64,000 nt of DNA from CAYJAB01 sp964368305 (GTDB taxonomy: Bacteria > Bacillota_I > Bacilli_A > Erysipelotrichales > Erysipelotrichaceae), in NCBI GenBank assembly GCA_964368305.1, contig CAYJAB010000004.1:1-64000 (forward strand), given 5' to 3'. A model generated the notes under the pieces. The model was given only the letters and a program-made list of their open reading frames with translations. It did no database searches and was not told where the DNA came from. The position numbers and the translations under genes are program-made. Shown piece after piece: positions 1-9,557 of this stretch. Each line of letters starts with the position of its first letter. The first letter of the stretch is position 1.

Positions 1-2201
1 TGAAAAGAATGCAAGGATTTAATGTGTTACATCCGATGGGATGGGATGCTTTTGGACTTCCAGCCGAACAGTTTGCATTAAATACAGGAAATCATCCTGC
101 TGCATTTACAAAAACAAATATTGATAATTTCAGAAGACAAATTCAAGAAATTGGGCTGTCATATGATTGGGATCGTGAGATTTCTACAACAGATGCTGAC
201 TATTATAAATGGACACAATAGATTTTCACGCAATTATTTAATAAAGGATTAGCTTATGTTGATCGCATTCCTGTAAACTGGTGTCCTGAACTTGGAACAG
301 TTTTAGCAAATGAAGAAGTAATTGACGGTAAAAGTGAACGAGGTAATTTCCCTGTGTATCGTGTACCAATGAGACAATGGGTTTTAAAAATTACAGAATA
401 TGCTGAAAGATTACTTGAAGATTTGGAGTTATGTGATTGGCCACAATCGACAAAAGAAATGCAAATAAACTGGATTGGTAAATCTGTAGGTGCACATGTT
501 GTTTTTAAAGTGGATGCACATGATTTAGAATTTACAGTATTTACAACACGTGCAGATACGTTATTTGGAGCAACTTATTGTGTTCTTGCACCAGAACATC
601 CATTTGTTCAACAAATTACGACTTCAGATAAGAAAGATGAAATTGATGCATACATTAAAGCATGCGCAACAAAATCAGATCTTGAAAGAACAGAGTTAAA
701 CAAAGATAAGTCAGGTGTATTTACAGGTGCATATGCAATTAATCCTGTAAATAATAAGAAAGTACCTATATGGATTGCGGATTATGTATTGGCAGCTTAT
801 GGAACAGGTGCTATTATGGCAGTTCCTGCACATGATGAACGTGATTATGAGTTTGCGAAAAAGTTTGATTTAGAAATTATTCCAGTATTAGAAGGTGGAA
901 ATGTTGAAGAAGAAGCATATACACAAGATGGTCTACATATTAATTCTGAATTCTTAAATGGAATGGATAAAGAAACAGCTATTAAAACTATGATTGATTG
1001 GTTAAAAGATAATAATTGTGGTGAAGCAAAAACAACTTATAAATTAAGAGATTGGTTATTTTCAAGACAAAGATATTGGGGTGAACCAATTCCTATCGTA
1101 CATATGGAAGATGGGACAATGAGAACAGTAGATGTTGATGAACTTCCACTTGAACTTCCAGATACAACAAATTATAAGCCTACAACAACTGGAGAATCTC
1201 CACTTGCGAATGTAGATAATTGGCTTGAAGTTGAAATTGATGGTCAAAAGGGACGTCGTGAGACAAATACAATGCCACAATGGGCAGGTAGCTGCTGGTA
1301 TTATTTAAGATTTATCGATCCTAAAAATAATGATGCACTTGCAAATTTTGATTTATTAAAAAAATGGTTGCCTGTTGACTTATATGTTGGAGGAGCAGAA
1401 CATGCAGTATTACACTTATTGTATGCAAGATTCTGGCATAAAGTTTTATATGATATTGGAGCTGTTCCTACAAAAGAACCATTTGCCAAGTTATTCCATC
1501 AAGGAATGATTTTAGGTGAAAATGGCGAAAAAATGAGTAAATCTCGTGGAAATGTTATTAATCCAGATACAGTAATTGAAAGCCATGGTGCAGATGCATT
1601 GAGAATGTACTTGATGTTTATGGGACCACTTGAAGCTTCACTTCCATGGAACACAAGTGGATTAGATGGTACATTGAAATGGATTGAACGTGTTTATCGA
1701 CTATTAGTTGAACAAGATAAGCTTTCTGATATAAATGATGGAAAACTTGATGTTGTATATAACGCAACTGTTAAAAAAGTAACGCATGATATTGAAACTT
1801 TAAACTTTAATACTGCAATATCACAAATGATGATTTTTGTGAATGAGTGTTATAAAGTAGAAACTATTTCTCGTGAGTATGCAATTGGGTTTGTAAAAAT
1901 GTTCGCGTGTTTTGCACCACATGTTGGGGAAGAAATTTACGAATATTTGACAAATGCAAAAACTGTTACCTTTGAAAAATGGCCGGTATTTGATGAAGCA
2001 AAACTTATCAAAACTGAAGTCGATATGGTTGTTCAAGTAAATGGTAAAATGCGTGGTAAATTTACTGTGAAGGTAGATGAAAACCAAGATATAGTTAAAG
2101 AAATGGCATTTAACTTAGATACAGTTAAAGCGCAACTAAATGGAAATGAGCCTAAAAAAGTTATTGTAATTCCAAATAAGATAGTAAATATTGTATTATA
2201 A
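1..2201 (+). CDS. leuS: leucyl-tRNA synthetase, 5' end outside window, interrupted by an in-frame amber codon
   Basis: Class I aminoacyl-tRNA synthetase that charges tRNA-Leu in the cytoplasm. The reading frame is open from the first base. DAFGLPAE lies near 50-75, the CP1 editing domain includes TTRADTLFG (about 545) and the threonine-rich/AVPAHDERD region (about 810-846), and the KMSKS loop is at 1530-1544. The HIGH motif lies upstream of the window. The frame is broken only by TAG at 219-221, between KWTQ and IFTQLFNKGLAY, where the family has a tryptophan (WTQWIF), so TGG to TAG is the simplest reading. Both sides stay in the same frame, and everything downstream to the C-terminal domain looks intact. 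The gene is normally essential and single-copy, so a sequencing or assembly error, a mixed population or a recent mutation are all possible. A bidirectional terminator follows. Confidence 0.93.
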
Positions 2202-2202
2202 A

Positions 2203-2236
2203 AAAAGAGACTGTTATTTAGATAACAGTCTTTTAA
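2203..2236. terminator. bidirectional terminator between leuS and the convergent oxidoreductase gene
   Basis: GACTGTTAT and ATAACAGTC form a 9-bp perfect stem around a 4-nt loop. The stem is flanked by an A run on the left and a T run on the right, so it can serve both converging genes. Confidence 0.85.
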
Positions 2237-3219
2237 TTTATATCATTTAATAATTTTTCACATAATTGAGTAGTTAGTACATTGTCAAAGTGATTACAGA
2301 AAGGTAGAGTTTGATTGATACTACAATCAATAAAATGATCAAATTCACCTTTGAATCCTCTTAAATATAAATCTCTTGTAGTTCCAGACATTGGAGCACA
2401 ATTTGGTGTATAAATATAGTCAAGCTCAGATAGTGTCTGCCATGGTGCATTTACTGATTTACTGTGATGAAGAATAAGTTTAGTTGTATCTTCTGTTTTA
2501 ATAAACCCATTTTTGAAAGTCGTATCAATTGCCTCATATTCACGCGTCCATCCAGATTGATTTTCAAAACTAATTGTCCCAACTGCACCGTTTTCCATTT
2601 TTACAGACAAGGCATATGATATTTGTGTTGATTGATTTCCACCCACAAAACCAGATAGTTCTTTTACCTCGCCAAATAAATGCCTAATTAAGTCTAAATA
2701 ATGAATAATTACAAAATATACAAATCCTTCTTGTGAAGAATTCCAACTCGTGCAATCAACTGCAAACATTGCTCTAAATGAGGTTACATCCCCAAGTGTT
2801 TTACTTTTTATGTGATCATTCAACATAGTATAAACAGGGGAAAATCTTTTCATAAAACCCACCATAACAAAAACATCATTCTCTTTTGCGGTCTTACTTA
2901 TTTCTTGTGCTTGTTGTAAATTCATTCCTAATGGTTTTTCGCAAAAAACGTTTTTCTTTGCTTTTAAGCAGTTTAACACAATGGTATATGCATCCTCTGC
3001 TTGGGTAATGACTACGACATTTTTACACTTTTCATTACTTAACATTTTCATATAATCGTCATATGCATTTGCATGGCATGAATACGCATCTACAGCTTTC
3101 TTAGAATTTTCCATACTTCTTGTAGCGATAGCTACAACATCAATACCACATTCTTTTAGCGAAGGATAAATATTGTTTTTAGCATGATATCCAGCACCAA
3201 TAACACAAACTTCTTTCAT
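2233..3219 (-). CDS. Gfo/Idh/MocA family NAD(P)-dependent oxidoreductase
   Basis: A 328-residue protein with the N-terminal Rossmann glycine motif (VIGAGYHAKN, residues 6-15) and the family signature CEKPLGMN near residue 94, which carries the EKP lysine of the Gfo/Idh/MocA superfamily. The C-terminal half has the typical alpha/beta substrate domain. These enzymes oxidise or reduce sugars, inositols and related compounds, but substrate cannot be read from the sequence. The ATG overlaps the ispG stop by one base (TAATG), so the two genes are co-transcribed and probably translationally coupled. No metabolic link to isoprenoid synthesis is evident. Confidence 0.85.
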   Translation of the reverse strand: MKEVCVIGAGYHAKNNIYPSLKECGIDVVAIATRSMENSKKAVDAYSCHANAYDDYMKMLSNEKCKNVVVITQAEDAYTIVLNCLKAKKNVFCEKPLGMNLQQAQEISKTAKENDVFVMVGFMKRFSPVYTMLNDHIKSKTLGDVTSFRAMFAVDCTSWNSSQEGFVYFVIIHYLDLIRHLFGEVKELSGFVGGNQSTQISYALSVKMENGAVGTISFENQSGWTREYEAIDTTFKNGFIKTEDTTKLILHHSKSVNAPWQTLSELDYIYTPNCAPMSGTTRDLYLRGFKGEFDHFIDCSINQTLPFCNHFDNVLTTQLCEKLLNDIN

Positions 3220-4286
3220 TATGTTCTCTCCTTCATAATTTTGTATATTTCATTTTTCAACTCTTCAACGATGTTTTCTTGTTTAACGCGTTTTATTAAT
3301 GTACCTTTTCTAAATAAAAGGCCTTCTTCTTTTCCGCCTGCAATTCCAACATCTGCACGTGAAGCTTCTTGTGGTCCATTCACTGGGCATCCCATTACTG
3401 CAACATCAATTTTTAAAGGAACAGATTCTAAAAATTCTTCAATCTCTTTTGCGATTGGAAGCATATCATATTGGATTCTTCCGCAGGTAGGACAACTAAT
3501 TAAGTTTGCTACTTTATCAGTTAAGTCAAAACTATTTAACAAATGACGTGCTATCTTTATTTCTGTTTCTGGTGCATCACTAACTGATATTCTAAGCGTA
3601 TCTCCAATTCCATCATGCAAAAGTGCACCAAGTGCTGCACTTGATTTAATTGCACTTAAATTAAATGTTCCAGCTTCTGTAACGCCAAGATGCAGGGGAT
3701 ATTTAAATGTTTCACTCGCTAATTTATATGTATCTATTGTAAGTGGAACACTACTTGTTTTAAATGATAAAACGATGTCATAAAACCCTAGTTCCTCTAA
3801 AATATCAATATGCTTTTGTGCACTTTCAATCATTCCTTGACTTGTAGGTTTGCCATATTTTTCAAGTATTTCTTTTTCAATTGATCCTGAATTTATTCCA
3901 ATACGGATAGGGACTTTATGCTGAATACATGATTTAACAACTTCTTTAACATGTTCTTTCTCTAAAATGTTTCCTGGATTTAATCTAATTTTGTCAATTC
4001 CTGATTCAATCGCAATAAGAGCTAAGCGATAATTAAAGTGTATATCAGCACAAAGTGGGATATTAACTTGTTTTTTTATCTCTTTAATTGCTCTTGCATC
4101 TTCTTCATCTAAAACTGCCATACGTACAAGTTCACATCCTGCGACCATTAATCGATTGATTTGTGAAACTGTACTCGATATATCTTTTGTTTTTGTATTT
4201 GTCATTGATTGAATAATGACTTTATTTTGACCACCAATTTGTAAATCTTTTACAAAAATAGGTCTTGTATTTTTCCTGTTGAGCAT
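3219..4286 (-). CDS. ispG: 4-hydroxy-3-methylbut-2-en-1-yl diphosphate synthase (flavodoxin/ferredoxin), IspG/GcpE
   Basis: Iron-sulfur enzyme of the MEP isoprenoid pathway that converts MEcPP to HMBPP. The protein shows the TIM-barrel N-terminal half (QSMTNTKTKD, LCADIHFNYRLA, IRLNPGN, VPIRIGINSGS) and the C-terminal cluster-binding part, with CPTCGR and a third cysteine in MGCPVNGPQEA followed by DVGIAGG. I chose the ATG at 4286, not the in-frame ATG at 4325, because AAAGGAG lies 6 nt upstream and family homology starts at the RKNTRPI segment. Dxs and IspA are encoded later in this window, so the MEP route is used. It is transcribed divergently from the PBP gene. Confidence 0.96.
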   Translation of the reverse strand: MLNRKNTRPIFVKDLQIGGQNKVIIQSMTNTKTKDISSTVSQINRLMVAGCELVRMAVLDEEDARAIKEIKKQVNIPLCADIHFNYRLALIAIESGIDKIRLNPGNILEKEHVKEVVKSCIQHKVPIRIGINSGSIEKEILEKYGKPTSQGMIESAQKHIDILEELGFYDIVLSFKTSSVPLTIDTYKLASETFKYPLHLGVTEAGTFNLSAIKSSAALGALLHDGIGDTLRISVSDAPETEIKIARHLLNSFDLTDKVANLISCPTCGRIQYDMLPIAKEIEEFLESVPLKIDVAVMGCPVNGPQEASRADVGIAGGKEEGLLFRKGTLIKRVKQENIVEELKNEIYKIMKERT

Positions 4287-4397
4287 ATTTAACTCCTTTT
4301 TTAATATATTATAGTTTATTTTCATTATTAAGCAAATGCATAAATAGATTGTTTACTCATTTTGTAGTATAATGTTTTAGATTACAAGGAGTTTAGT

Positions 4398-6482
4398 ATG
4401 AGCAAAAAACCACTATTAGGACCAATAAAATCCAAAGACAATCAAAAAATAAATTACAAAGGAAGCAGTAAAAACTTAAAAAAGACTTTTGATGTGAATA
4501 AATCTGTAAACTTTAGAATATATGTGTTTATTATAATTATGCTTATTTTAATGAGCGTATTAATAATTCGTTTATTTAGCATACAGATTATTAATCAAGA
4601 ATCTTATGCAGTGAAACTAGATAATTATACTAGTCGCTATCAAAAAATCACAACACCGCGTGGTGATATTTTTGATCGAAATGGGTTAGCACTTGCAACA
4701 AATAGAGAAAGTTTGAATATCATATATTTTCCACCTTACCAAGTAAGTGATAAAGAAATGTGGGAAAGTGCTCAAGTTTTTTCCAATCATTTTGAAGTGG
4801 ATTATGAATCTTTAACATCAAGAGAGTTGAAAGATTTATTTATTAAAGTAAATCCATCAGATGCGACTGCAAAAATAACGGAAGAAGATTGGCAAATGTA
4901 TAGAGATGGTCTTTTAAGTGATAATGATATTTACTATTTAAAACTAGATCGTATTACTAGTGAAGATATAGCAACATTAAGCATTGAGGATTTAAAAACA
5001 TGGACTGTCTATCGTTTGATGGTCGCGCAAAATAGCGGTAATCCAAATGTTGTATTAAATGATGTATCTTATGAAGAAGTCGCCTATTTAAATGAGAACA
5101 TTGATTTATTCCCAGGTTTTAGTTATGTGCTAGATTGGGAAAGAGAGTATCCATATTCTTCTAATATTCAATATTTATTAGGAAGTGTTTCAACAACTCA
5201 ACAAGGATTACCAGCGGGTTCATTGGATTTTTATTTATCACAGGGCTATTCTAGAAATGAAAAAATTGGTAGAAGTGGACTTGAGTTATACTATGAAGAT
5301 TTATTAAGTGGTGAAAGAATTATTAATGATATTGGATATGATGTTGAGACAGAGGTTGCGGTGTATGATCAAGTTCAAGAAGGATCAAAAGGATACAACC
5401 TTGTAACTGCAATCGATTTAGATTTACAAAATAAAGTAGAAGAAATTGTCACAAGAACAATCGAAGAAAATAAAGGAAATGAGTATCGTAAGTATTTTGA
5501 TAATGCATATTTTATTGTAATAGATCCTAATACTGGAGATCTACTATCTATGGTAGGTATGAAAGAAACTAGTGATGGCATACTTTACAATGATCCTGTA
5601 TCCGTTTATACGGATGCGATCGAACCTGGAAGTGTTGTAAAAGGTGCAACGCTTTATATGGGGTTATCTGAAGGAATTATTTCTGAAAATGAATACATAT
5701 TTGACACCCCAATGAAAATTAAGGATACACCTTTAAAATCCTCTTCAAATGACTTAGGACTAATCAACGATATTGAGTCTTTATCCTTATCAAGTAATAT
5801 TTATATGTTCCATATTGCAATAAGGCTAGCAGGGGCAACGTATGAGTATGATCAAGCATTAAATATGGATATGAGCGCGTTTGATACGATGCGTAATTAT
5901 TATAGTATGTTTGGTTTAGGTATAGAAACAGGTGTAGATGTAACCTATGAAACAACAGGATACAAAGGATTTACACAATATGGAGGGAATTTACTTGACT
6001 ATGCAATTGGACAATACGATACGTATACTCCAATGCAATTGGCTCAATATATTTCTACTATCGCAAATGGAGGATATCGTGTAAAGCCTCGTATTGTAAC
6101 AGGAGCAACAGATGCGAACAATGACATTTTCGTTTATGAAAATCCAGTAGAGTTTTTGTCTAGTCTTAATGATATGGATGCTTTAGAACGCGTACAATTA
6201 GGGTTTAGACAATGTGTAATTGATGGATATTGTAATTTGTATTTAAGAGATGTACCAGTTGAAGTAGCAGCGAAAACAGGAACAGCTGAAAACACAGTTG
6301 AAAATGAAGAAGGAATACGTGTAAGTGCACCTAATTCAAGTCTTGTTGCCTATGCTCCATATGATGATCCAGAAGTGGCAATTGCATGTGCAGTTAGAAA
6401 CGCTTGGAATGATAAAACACAAGTAAATATTTGTCAAAAAATGGCTGCAGAAGTATTAACTTATTACTTTGAAAGAAATTAA
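4398..6482 (+). CDS. class B penicillin-binding protein (peptidoglycan D,D-transpeptidase, PBP2/PBP2A-like)
   Basis: Bitopic membrane transpeptidase that crosslinks peptidoglycan outside the cell. A basic cytoplasmic tail is followed by one membrane helix (about residues 40-62) and a PBP dimerisation domain with the typical TPRGDIFDRNG start (about 90-100). The transpeptidase domain carries SVVK at 412-415 (nucleophile Ser412), SSN at 465-467 and KTGT at 626-629. No PASTA repeats follow, and at 694 residues the length is normal for the elongation-type PBP2 group. rpmG lies directly downstream, as pbpA and rpmGA lie in the same region in Bacillus, which favours a PBP2A role over the septal PBP2B, but this is inference. 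A TATAAT box is at 4368-4373, with no convincing -35. Confidence 0.93.
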   Translation: MSKKPLLGPIKSKDNQKINYKGSSKNLKKTFDVNKSVNFRIYVFIIIMLILMSVLIIRLFSIQIINQESYAVKLDNYTSRYQKITTPRGDIFDRNGLALATNRESLNIIYFPPYQVSDKEMWESAQVFSNHFEVDYESLTSRELKDLFIKVNPSDATAKITEEDWQMYRDGLLSDNDIYYLKLDRITSEDIATLSIEDLKTWTVYRLMVAQNSGNPNVVLNDVSYEEVAYLNENIDLFPGFSYVLDWEREYPYSSNIQYLLGSVSTTQQGLPAGSLDFYLSQGYSRNEKIGRSGLELYYEDLLSGERIINDIGYDVETEVAVYDQVQEGSKGYNLVTAIDLDLQNKVEEIVTRTIEENKGNEYRKYFDNAYFIVIDPNTGDLLSMVGMKETSDGILYNDPVSVYTDAIEPGSVVKGATLYMGLSEGIISENEYIFDTPMKIKDTPLKSSSNDLGLINDIESLSLSSNIYMFHIAIRLAGATYEYDQALNMDMSAFDTMRNYYSMFGLGIETGVDVTYETTGYKGFTQYGGNLLDYAIGQYDTYTPMQLAQYISTIANGGYRVKPRIVTGATDANNDIFVYENPVEFLSSLNDMDALERVQLGFRQCVIDGYCNLYLRDVPVEVAAKTGTAENTVENEEGIRVSAPNSSLVAYAPYDDPEVAIACAVRNAWNDKTQVNICQKMAAEVLTYYFERN

Positions 6483-6537
6483 TAGTATTTTTAAAAAATA
6501 TATGATATAATCATTACGCTATTAGGAGGACTATCCA

Positions 6538-6687
6538 ATGAGAGATAACATTACATTTAAATGTTCTGAGTGTGGAGAAGAAAACTACATTGGAACAAGA
6601 AACAAAAAGAAAAATCCTGAACGTATGACAATTAAAAAATATTGCGCACGTTGTGATAAAAAAACTGATCACAAGGAAAAAAAATAA
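6538..6687 (+). CDS. rpmG: 50S ribosomal protein L33
   Basis: A 49-residue basic protein of the large ribosomal subunit. It begins MRDNITFKCSECG and contains YIGTRNKKKNPERM and YCARCDKKT. Two CxxC pairs (Cys9/Cys12 and Cys36/Cys39) make it the zinc-binding (C+) form of L33. AGGAGGA lies 8 nt before the ATG and a TATAAT box is at 6506-6511. A hairpin terminator follows. This organism is therefore likely to use a zinc-containing L33 from this locus; whether a zinc-free paralogue exists elsewhere cannot be seen here. Confidence 0.95.
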   Translation: MRDNITFKCSECGEENYIGTRNKKKNPERMTIKKYCARCDKKTDHKEKK

Positions 6688-6688
6688 G

Positions 6689-6712
6689 AAAGGCCTTTTA
6701 CGGCTTTTTTTA
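6689..6712 (+). terminator. terminator after rpmG
   Basis: A short GCC/GGC-cored hairpin with flanking A-T pairs and one bulged G, followed directly by a run of seven Ts. It is weaker than the other terminators here. Confidence 0.55.
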
Positions 6713-6723
6713 TATTAAGCATT

Positions 6724-7320
6724 ATGGAAATCAAATCAGTAAAACTTGGATTGTATCAAACGAATTGCTTTGTTGTTTCAAATGAGGGAAAAGCAATTGT
6801 TATTGATCCAGGTTCTAAATTTGAAAAACTAGAACCTTTACTTGAAGGATTAAGTGTAAAGGCAATTCTTTTAACACACGGTCATTTTGATCATATAGGG
6901 ATTGTAGATGAGTTATATCAAAAATACCAATGTAAGGTTTATCTTCATGAAGAAGATGAAGATATGGTTAGGACATCTCAATCATATTTATCACCAAGAG
7001 GAAATGTGAAAATTGAATCACCGATTGTACATTTAAAAGAGGGAGTCATTGTAATTGCGAATATGGAAATAAACGTTATATTTACTCCAGGACACTCTGA
7101 TGGTTCTGTTTGTTTTATGATTAAAAATAATTTGTTTTCAGGTGACACATTATTTTTTGAAGATATAGGACGTACGGATTTAGAAACAAGTAGTGATCGT
7201 AAAATGAAGGCATCTATTAAATATTTAATGACGCTTGATGAAAATACGATTGTATACCCAGGGCACGGACAGTTTACTACAATTCAACATGAACTTAAAT
7301 CAAATCCATATTTAGATTAA
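6724..7320 (+). CDS. MBL-fold metallo-hydrolase (YqgX / glyoxalase II-like)
   Basis: A 198-residue cytoplasmic protein with a complete binuclear metal site: THGHFDHIG (His52, His54, Asp56, His57), PGHSDGSVCF near residue 122, SGDTLFFEDIGRTDL near 139-153 and YPGHG near 179. This compact form matches the YqgX/hydroxyacylglutathione-hydrolase-like group, which is found close to comGA in Bacillus as well. The real substrate (thioester or other) is not known from sequence. The gene has its own perfect terminator and no obvious Shine-Dalgarno beyond the A-rich leader. Confidence 0.88.
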   Translation: MEIKSVKLGLYQTNCFVVSNEGKAIVIDPGSKFEKLEPLLEGLSVKAILLTHGHFDHIGIVDELYQKYQCKVYLHEEDEDMVRTSQSYLSPRGNVKIESPIVHLKEGVIVIANMEINVIFTPGHSDGSVCFMIKNNLFSGDTLFFEDIGRTDLETSSDRKMKASIKYLMTLDENTIVYPGHGQFTTIQHELKSNPYLD

Positions 7321-7342
7321 AGACACATTTGTGTCTTTTTTT
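7319..7342 (+). terminator. terminator after the MBL-fold hydrolase
   Basis: A perfect inverted repeat AAAGACACA/TGTGTCTTT with almost no loop outside the stem end, followed by eight Ts. Confidence 0.85.
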
Positions 7343-7389
7343 TATTATAGGATTTTTTAAGATTGTATCGTATTAGATAGTGAGGTGAT

Positions 7390-8352
7390 ATGATGCATAA
7401 TCGATTCTATGAACTGTTAGATATTTGTATAAAAAAACAAGCGACAGATGTTCATTTTCAAATTCAAAACAATGATTTAATTATTTTTATTAGAACATCA
7501 CTTGGACTTTTAAAAATGGATGTAATAGAAGATGATTTTATTGTTTTTGAACAATTGAAATATGAATCGAATCTAGATTTATCAAATCAGTCACTTCCAC
7601 AAACAGGTGCGTTTCATATAATATATCTTGGAAAAACATTTTATTTTAGATTTGCATTGGTTTACTCTTTTGAAATATGTAGTGGCGTGTTAAGAATACT
7701 AAACTTAAAACCAAAATCATCGGTGTTTAGATATCAAAAACCAGTACAGACACATTTAAATCAAATGATAAATTTTAAAAGTGGACTTATCTTACTTTCA
7801 GGTCCTACATGTAGTGGCAAAACAACGACATTATATAATTTAATAGAAAACCTTGAGCATAAAAAAATATATACAGTAGAAGATCCCATTGAAGTGATTA
7901 TCCCAAGTGTTATTCAACTACAAGTGAATTTACAAAAAGGATTTACATATGATGCAGCAATTAAGCAATTACTGCGACATGATCCTGATATTATTGTTTT
8001 AGGAGAAATTAGAAGTGAAATGGATGCAAAGATGGCGATTAGAGCGGCATTAACTGGACATCTTGTCCTATCAACAATACATGCGAAAAGTTGCTTAGGA
8101 GCTATAAAAAGGCTGTTAGATTTTAATATACAAAGCTATGAATTAAAAGAAGTGTTATTATGCTTATCCAGTCAAAGGTTGGTATTACATAAAAACAAAA
8201 AGGAGAAATTTGTGCTCTATGAATTCTTTGATCAAAATGATATCCAATATGTGCTTGAGTTTAATAAGCCAAGTGAAAAATTTGAATCATTTCAAGAAAA
8301 ACTTCAAGTTTTTAAACAAAGAAATCTTATCACTAAAAAAGAATATATCTGA
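7390..8352 (+). CDS. comGA: ComGA, competence pseudopilus assembly ATPase
   Basis: Traffic ATPase of the PilB/GspE family that powers assembly of the competence pseudopilus and is needed for DNA binding and uptake. It has Walker A GPTCSGKTT at residues 138-146, an Asp-box region (TVEDPIEV) and Walker B DPDIIVLGEIR at 198-208, followed by the His-box (TGHLVLSTIHA). The tetracysteine zinc finger of longer PilB proteins is absent, as expected for ComGA. GAGGTGAT sits just before two consecutive ATG codons (7390 and 7393). First gene of a seven-gene operon. It ends with TGA, which shows that TGA is a stop here. Confidence 0.93.
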   Translation: MMHNRFYELLDICIKKQATDVHFQIQNNDLIIFIRTSLGLLKMDVIEDDFIVFEQLKYESNLDLSNQSLPQTGAFHIIYLGKTFYFRFALVYSFEICSGVLRILNLKPKSSVFRYQKPVQTHLNQMINFKSGLILLSGPTCSGKTTTLYNLIENLEHKKIYTVEDPIEVIIPSVIQLQVNLQKGFTYDAAIKQLLRHDPDIIVLGEIRSEMDAKMAIRAALTGHLVLSTIHAKSCLGAIKRLLDFNIQSYELKEVLLCLSSQRLVLHKNKKEKFVLYEFFDQNDIQYVLEFNKPSEKFESFQEKLQVFKQRNLITKKEYI

Positions 8353-9247
8353 AAAAGATTTTTACACGATTAAGATGTACAGTCTTATGATAGAACATGG
8401 ATTTAGTGCTAAAGACATTGAAAAGCTACTTCATATTTCAAGTAGTTCTATGCGTCACAAGCTAAAAAAGTATAATGCATTATTTGATTATTTAAGCGAA
8501 TCTTTTGCGTATCGCTTAATTATAGAAGATCTTGCGTTATACAAAAAAATAAATGCTATTTTTAGAAAGACTTTAGCATATCCATTGTTTTTATTTTTAA
8601 TATCGATTGTGTTACTGCATATTTATTTATTTTTTCTATTTCCCAAAATAAATTCAATGTCTCAAATGTTTGATATTTCTTCTTCTAATACAGATGTAAT
8701 GAAATATATTGTAGTGGGTTTGATTCTTTTATTTTGGATATTTGTTTTAATGATAATTATTGTATTGTTTTACTACTTTAAACATCCTTTTAAAACTTAT
8801 ATAGGTTTATTTAAATTCAAAAAGACAAATATTTGGATGATATTATCCTCATTAAATTTTTCTAATATACTTAATTGTCTTTTAAAGTATGGATATTCAA
8901 CAAAAAAGTGTTTTCATATAATGCAAATGGTATTTGAAGATAAAATATTAAATAATATTACCTTAAAAATGCAAAAACAATTATTAGATGGAATATCAAT
9001 TGAAGCTGCATTTAAGCAAATCCCACTAGATTCACAATTGATCTTCATGATTTTAACATCTATCCACATTGGGAATATGACAGATATACTTGATGAATAT
9101 AATGAAATGATGCAACATAAGCTTTTATATTATTTAAAATCACTTTCAAAATCATTACAGTATTTTTCATATTTTTCTATTAGTATGATTTTATTAATGA
9201 CATATCAAATACTACTTATTCCAATGAAATACTTACAACAACTATAA
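8282..9247 (+). CDS. comGB: ComGB, polytopic membrane protein of the competence pseudopilus (T2SSF family)
   Basis: Inner-membrane platform protein of the GspF/PilC family. It has a soluble helical segment, then hydrophobic segments at 8570-8640, 8700-8780 and 9155-9235, in the order expected for the family, with a conserved glycine-containing ESG-like turn replaced by EHG near the start. The start is uncertain. A TTG at 8210 has an AAGGAG 4 nt upstream but would overlap comGA by 143 nt, and its extra residues look like an alternative-frame reading of comGA. The TTG at 8282 fits the homology best, and the first unambiguous in-frame ATG without much overlap is 8375. Stop and C-terminus are secure. 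Confidence 0.85.
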   Translation: MNHFKKNFKFLNKEILSLKKNISEKDFYTIKMYSLMIEHGFSAKDIEKLLHISSSSMRHKLKKYNALFDYLSESFAYRLIIEDLALYKKINAIFRKTLAYPLFLFLISIVLLHIYLFFLFPKINSMSQMFDISSSNTDVMKYIVVGLILLFWIFVLMIIIVLFYYFKHPFKTYIGLFKFKKTNIWMILSSLNFSNILNCLLKYGYSTKKCFHIMQMVFEDKILNNITLKMQKQLLDGISIEAAFKQIPLDSQLIFMILTSIHIGNMTDILDEYNEMMQHKLLYYLKSLSKSLQYFSYFSISMILLMTYQILLIPMKYLQQL

Positions 9248-9257
9248 GGAGAATAAA

Positions 9258-9557
9258 ATGAAAAAAGGATTTACTTTACTAGAAATGGTTGTAGTTATTA
9301 TGGTTATCACAGCTTTATTTTTACTAACAATACCAAATATTCAAAATGTGATTGATGTAATACAGAAAAAAGGGTGTGAGTCTCAATTAAAAGTAATTGA
9401 TACAGCAATTGTAGAATATATGATTCTTAATGATGAAAAACCATATGATTTAAATGATCTTTATGAAGCAGGACTAATTAGTGAGCAACAAATGACTTGT
9501 CAAAATAAAACAGAAATCTACATAGAAGATGGACAAGCTTATGCACAAATACAATAA
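9258..9557 (+). CDS. comGC: ComGC, major competence pseudopilin
   Basis: A 99-residue class III (type IV-like) prepilin. The leader MKKG is cut before Phe5 by the prepilin peptidase ComC, Glu9 is the conserved +5 glutamate, and residues 5-27 form the hydrophobic assembly helix. Cys40 and Cys81 could form the intramolecular disulfide known for ComGC, made by the BdbDC oxidoreductases in Bacillus. AAGGAG precedes the ATG closely. It is the main subunit of the pseudopilus. Confidence 0.93.
   Translation: MKKGFTLLEMVVVIMVITALFLLTIPNIQNVIDVIQKKGCESQLKVIDTAIVEYMILNDEKPYDLNDLYEAGLISEQQMTCQNKTEIYIEDGQAYAQIQ

Noticed and set aside
1..2201. Alternative genetic code (TGA or TAG read as Trp) to explain the leuS interruption.
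   Set aside because: TGA ends comGA, nusB and xseA at natural C-termini, TAG ends efp, infB, tlyA and dinB, and conserved tryptophans elsewhere are TGG.
3184..3546. Plus-strand open frame opposite ispG.
   Set aside because: It lies antisense to a strongly conserved enzyme, has no ribosome site and no recognisable protein features.
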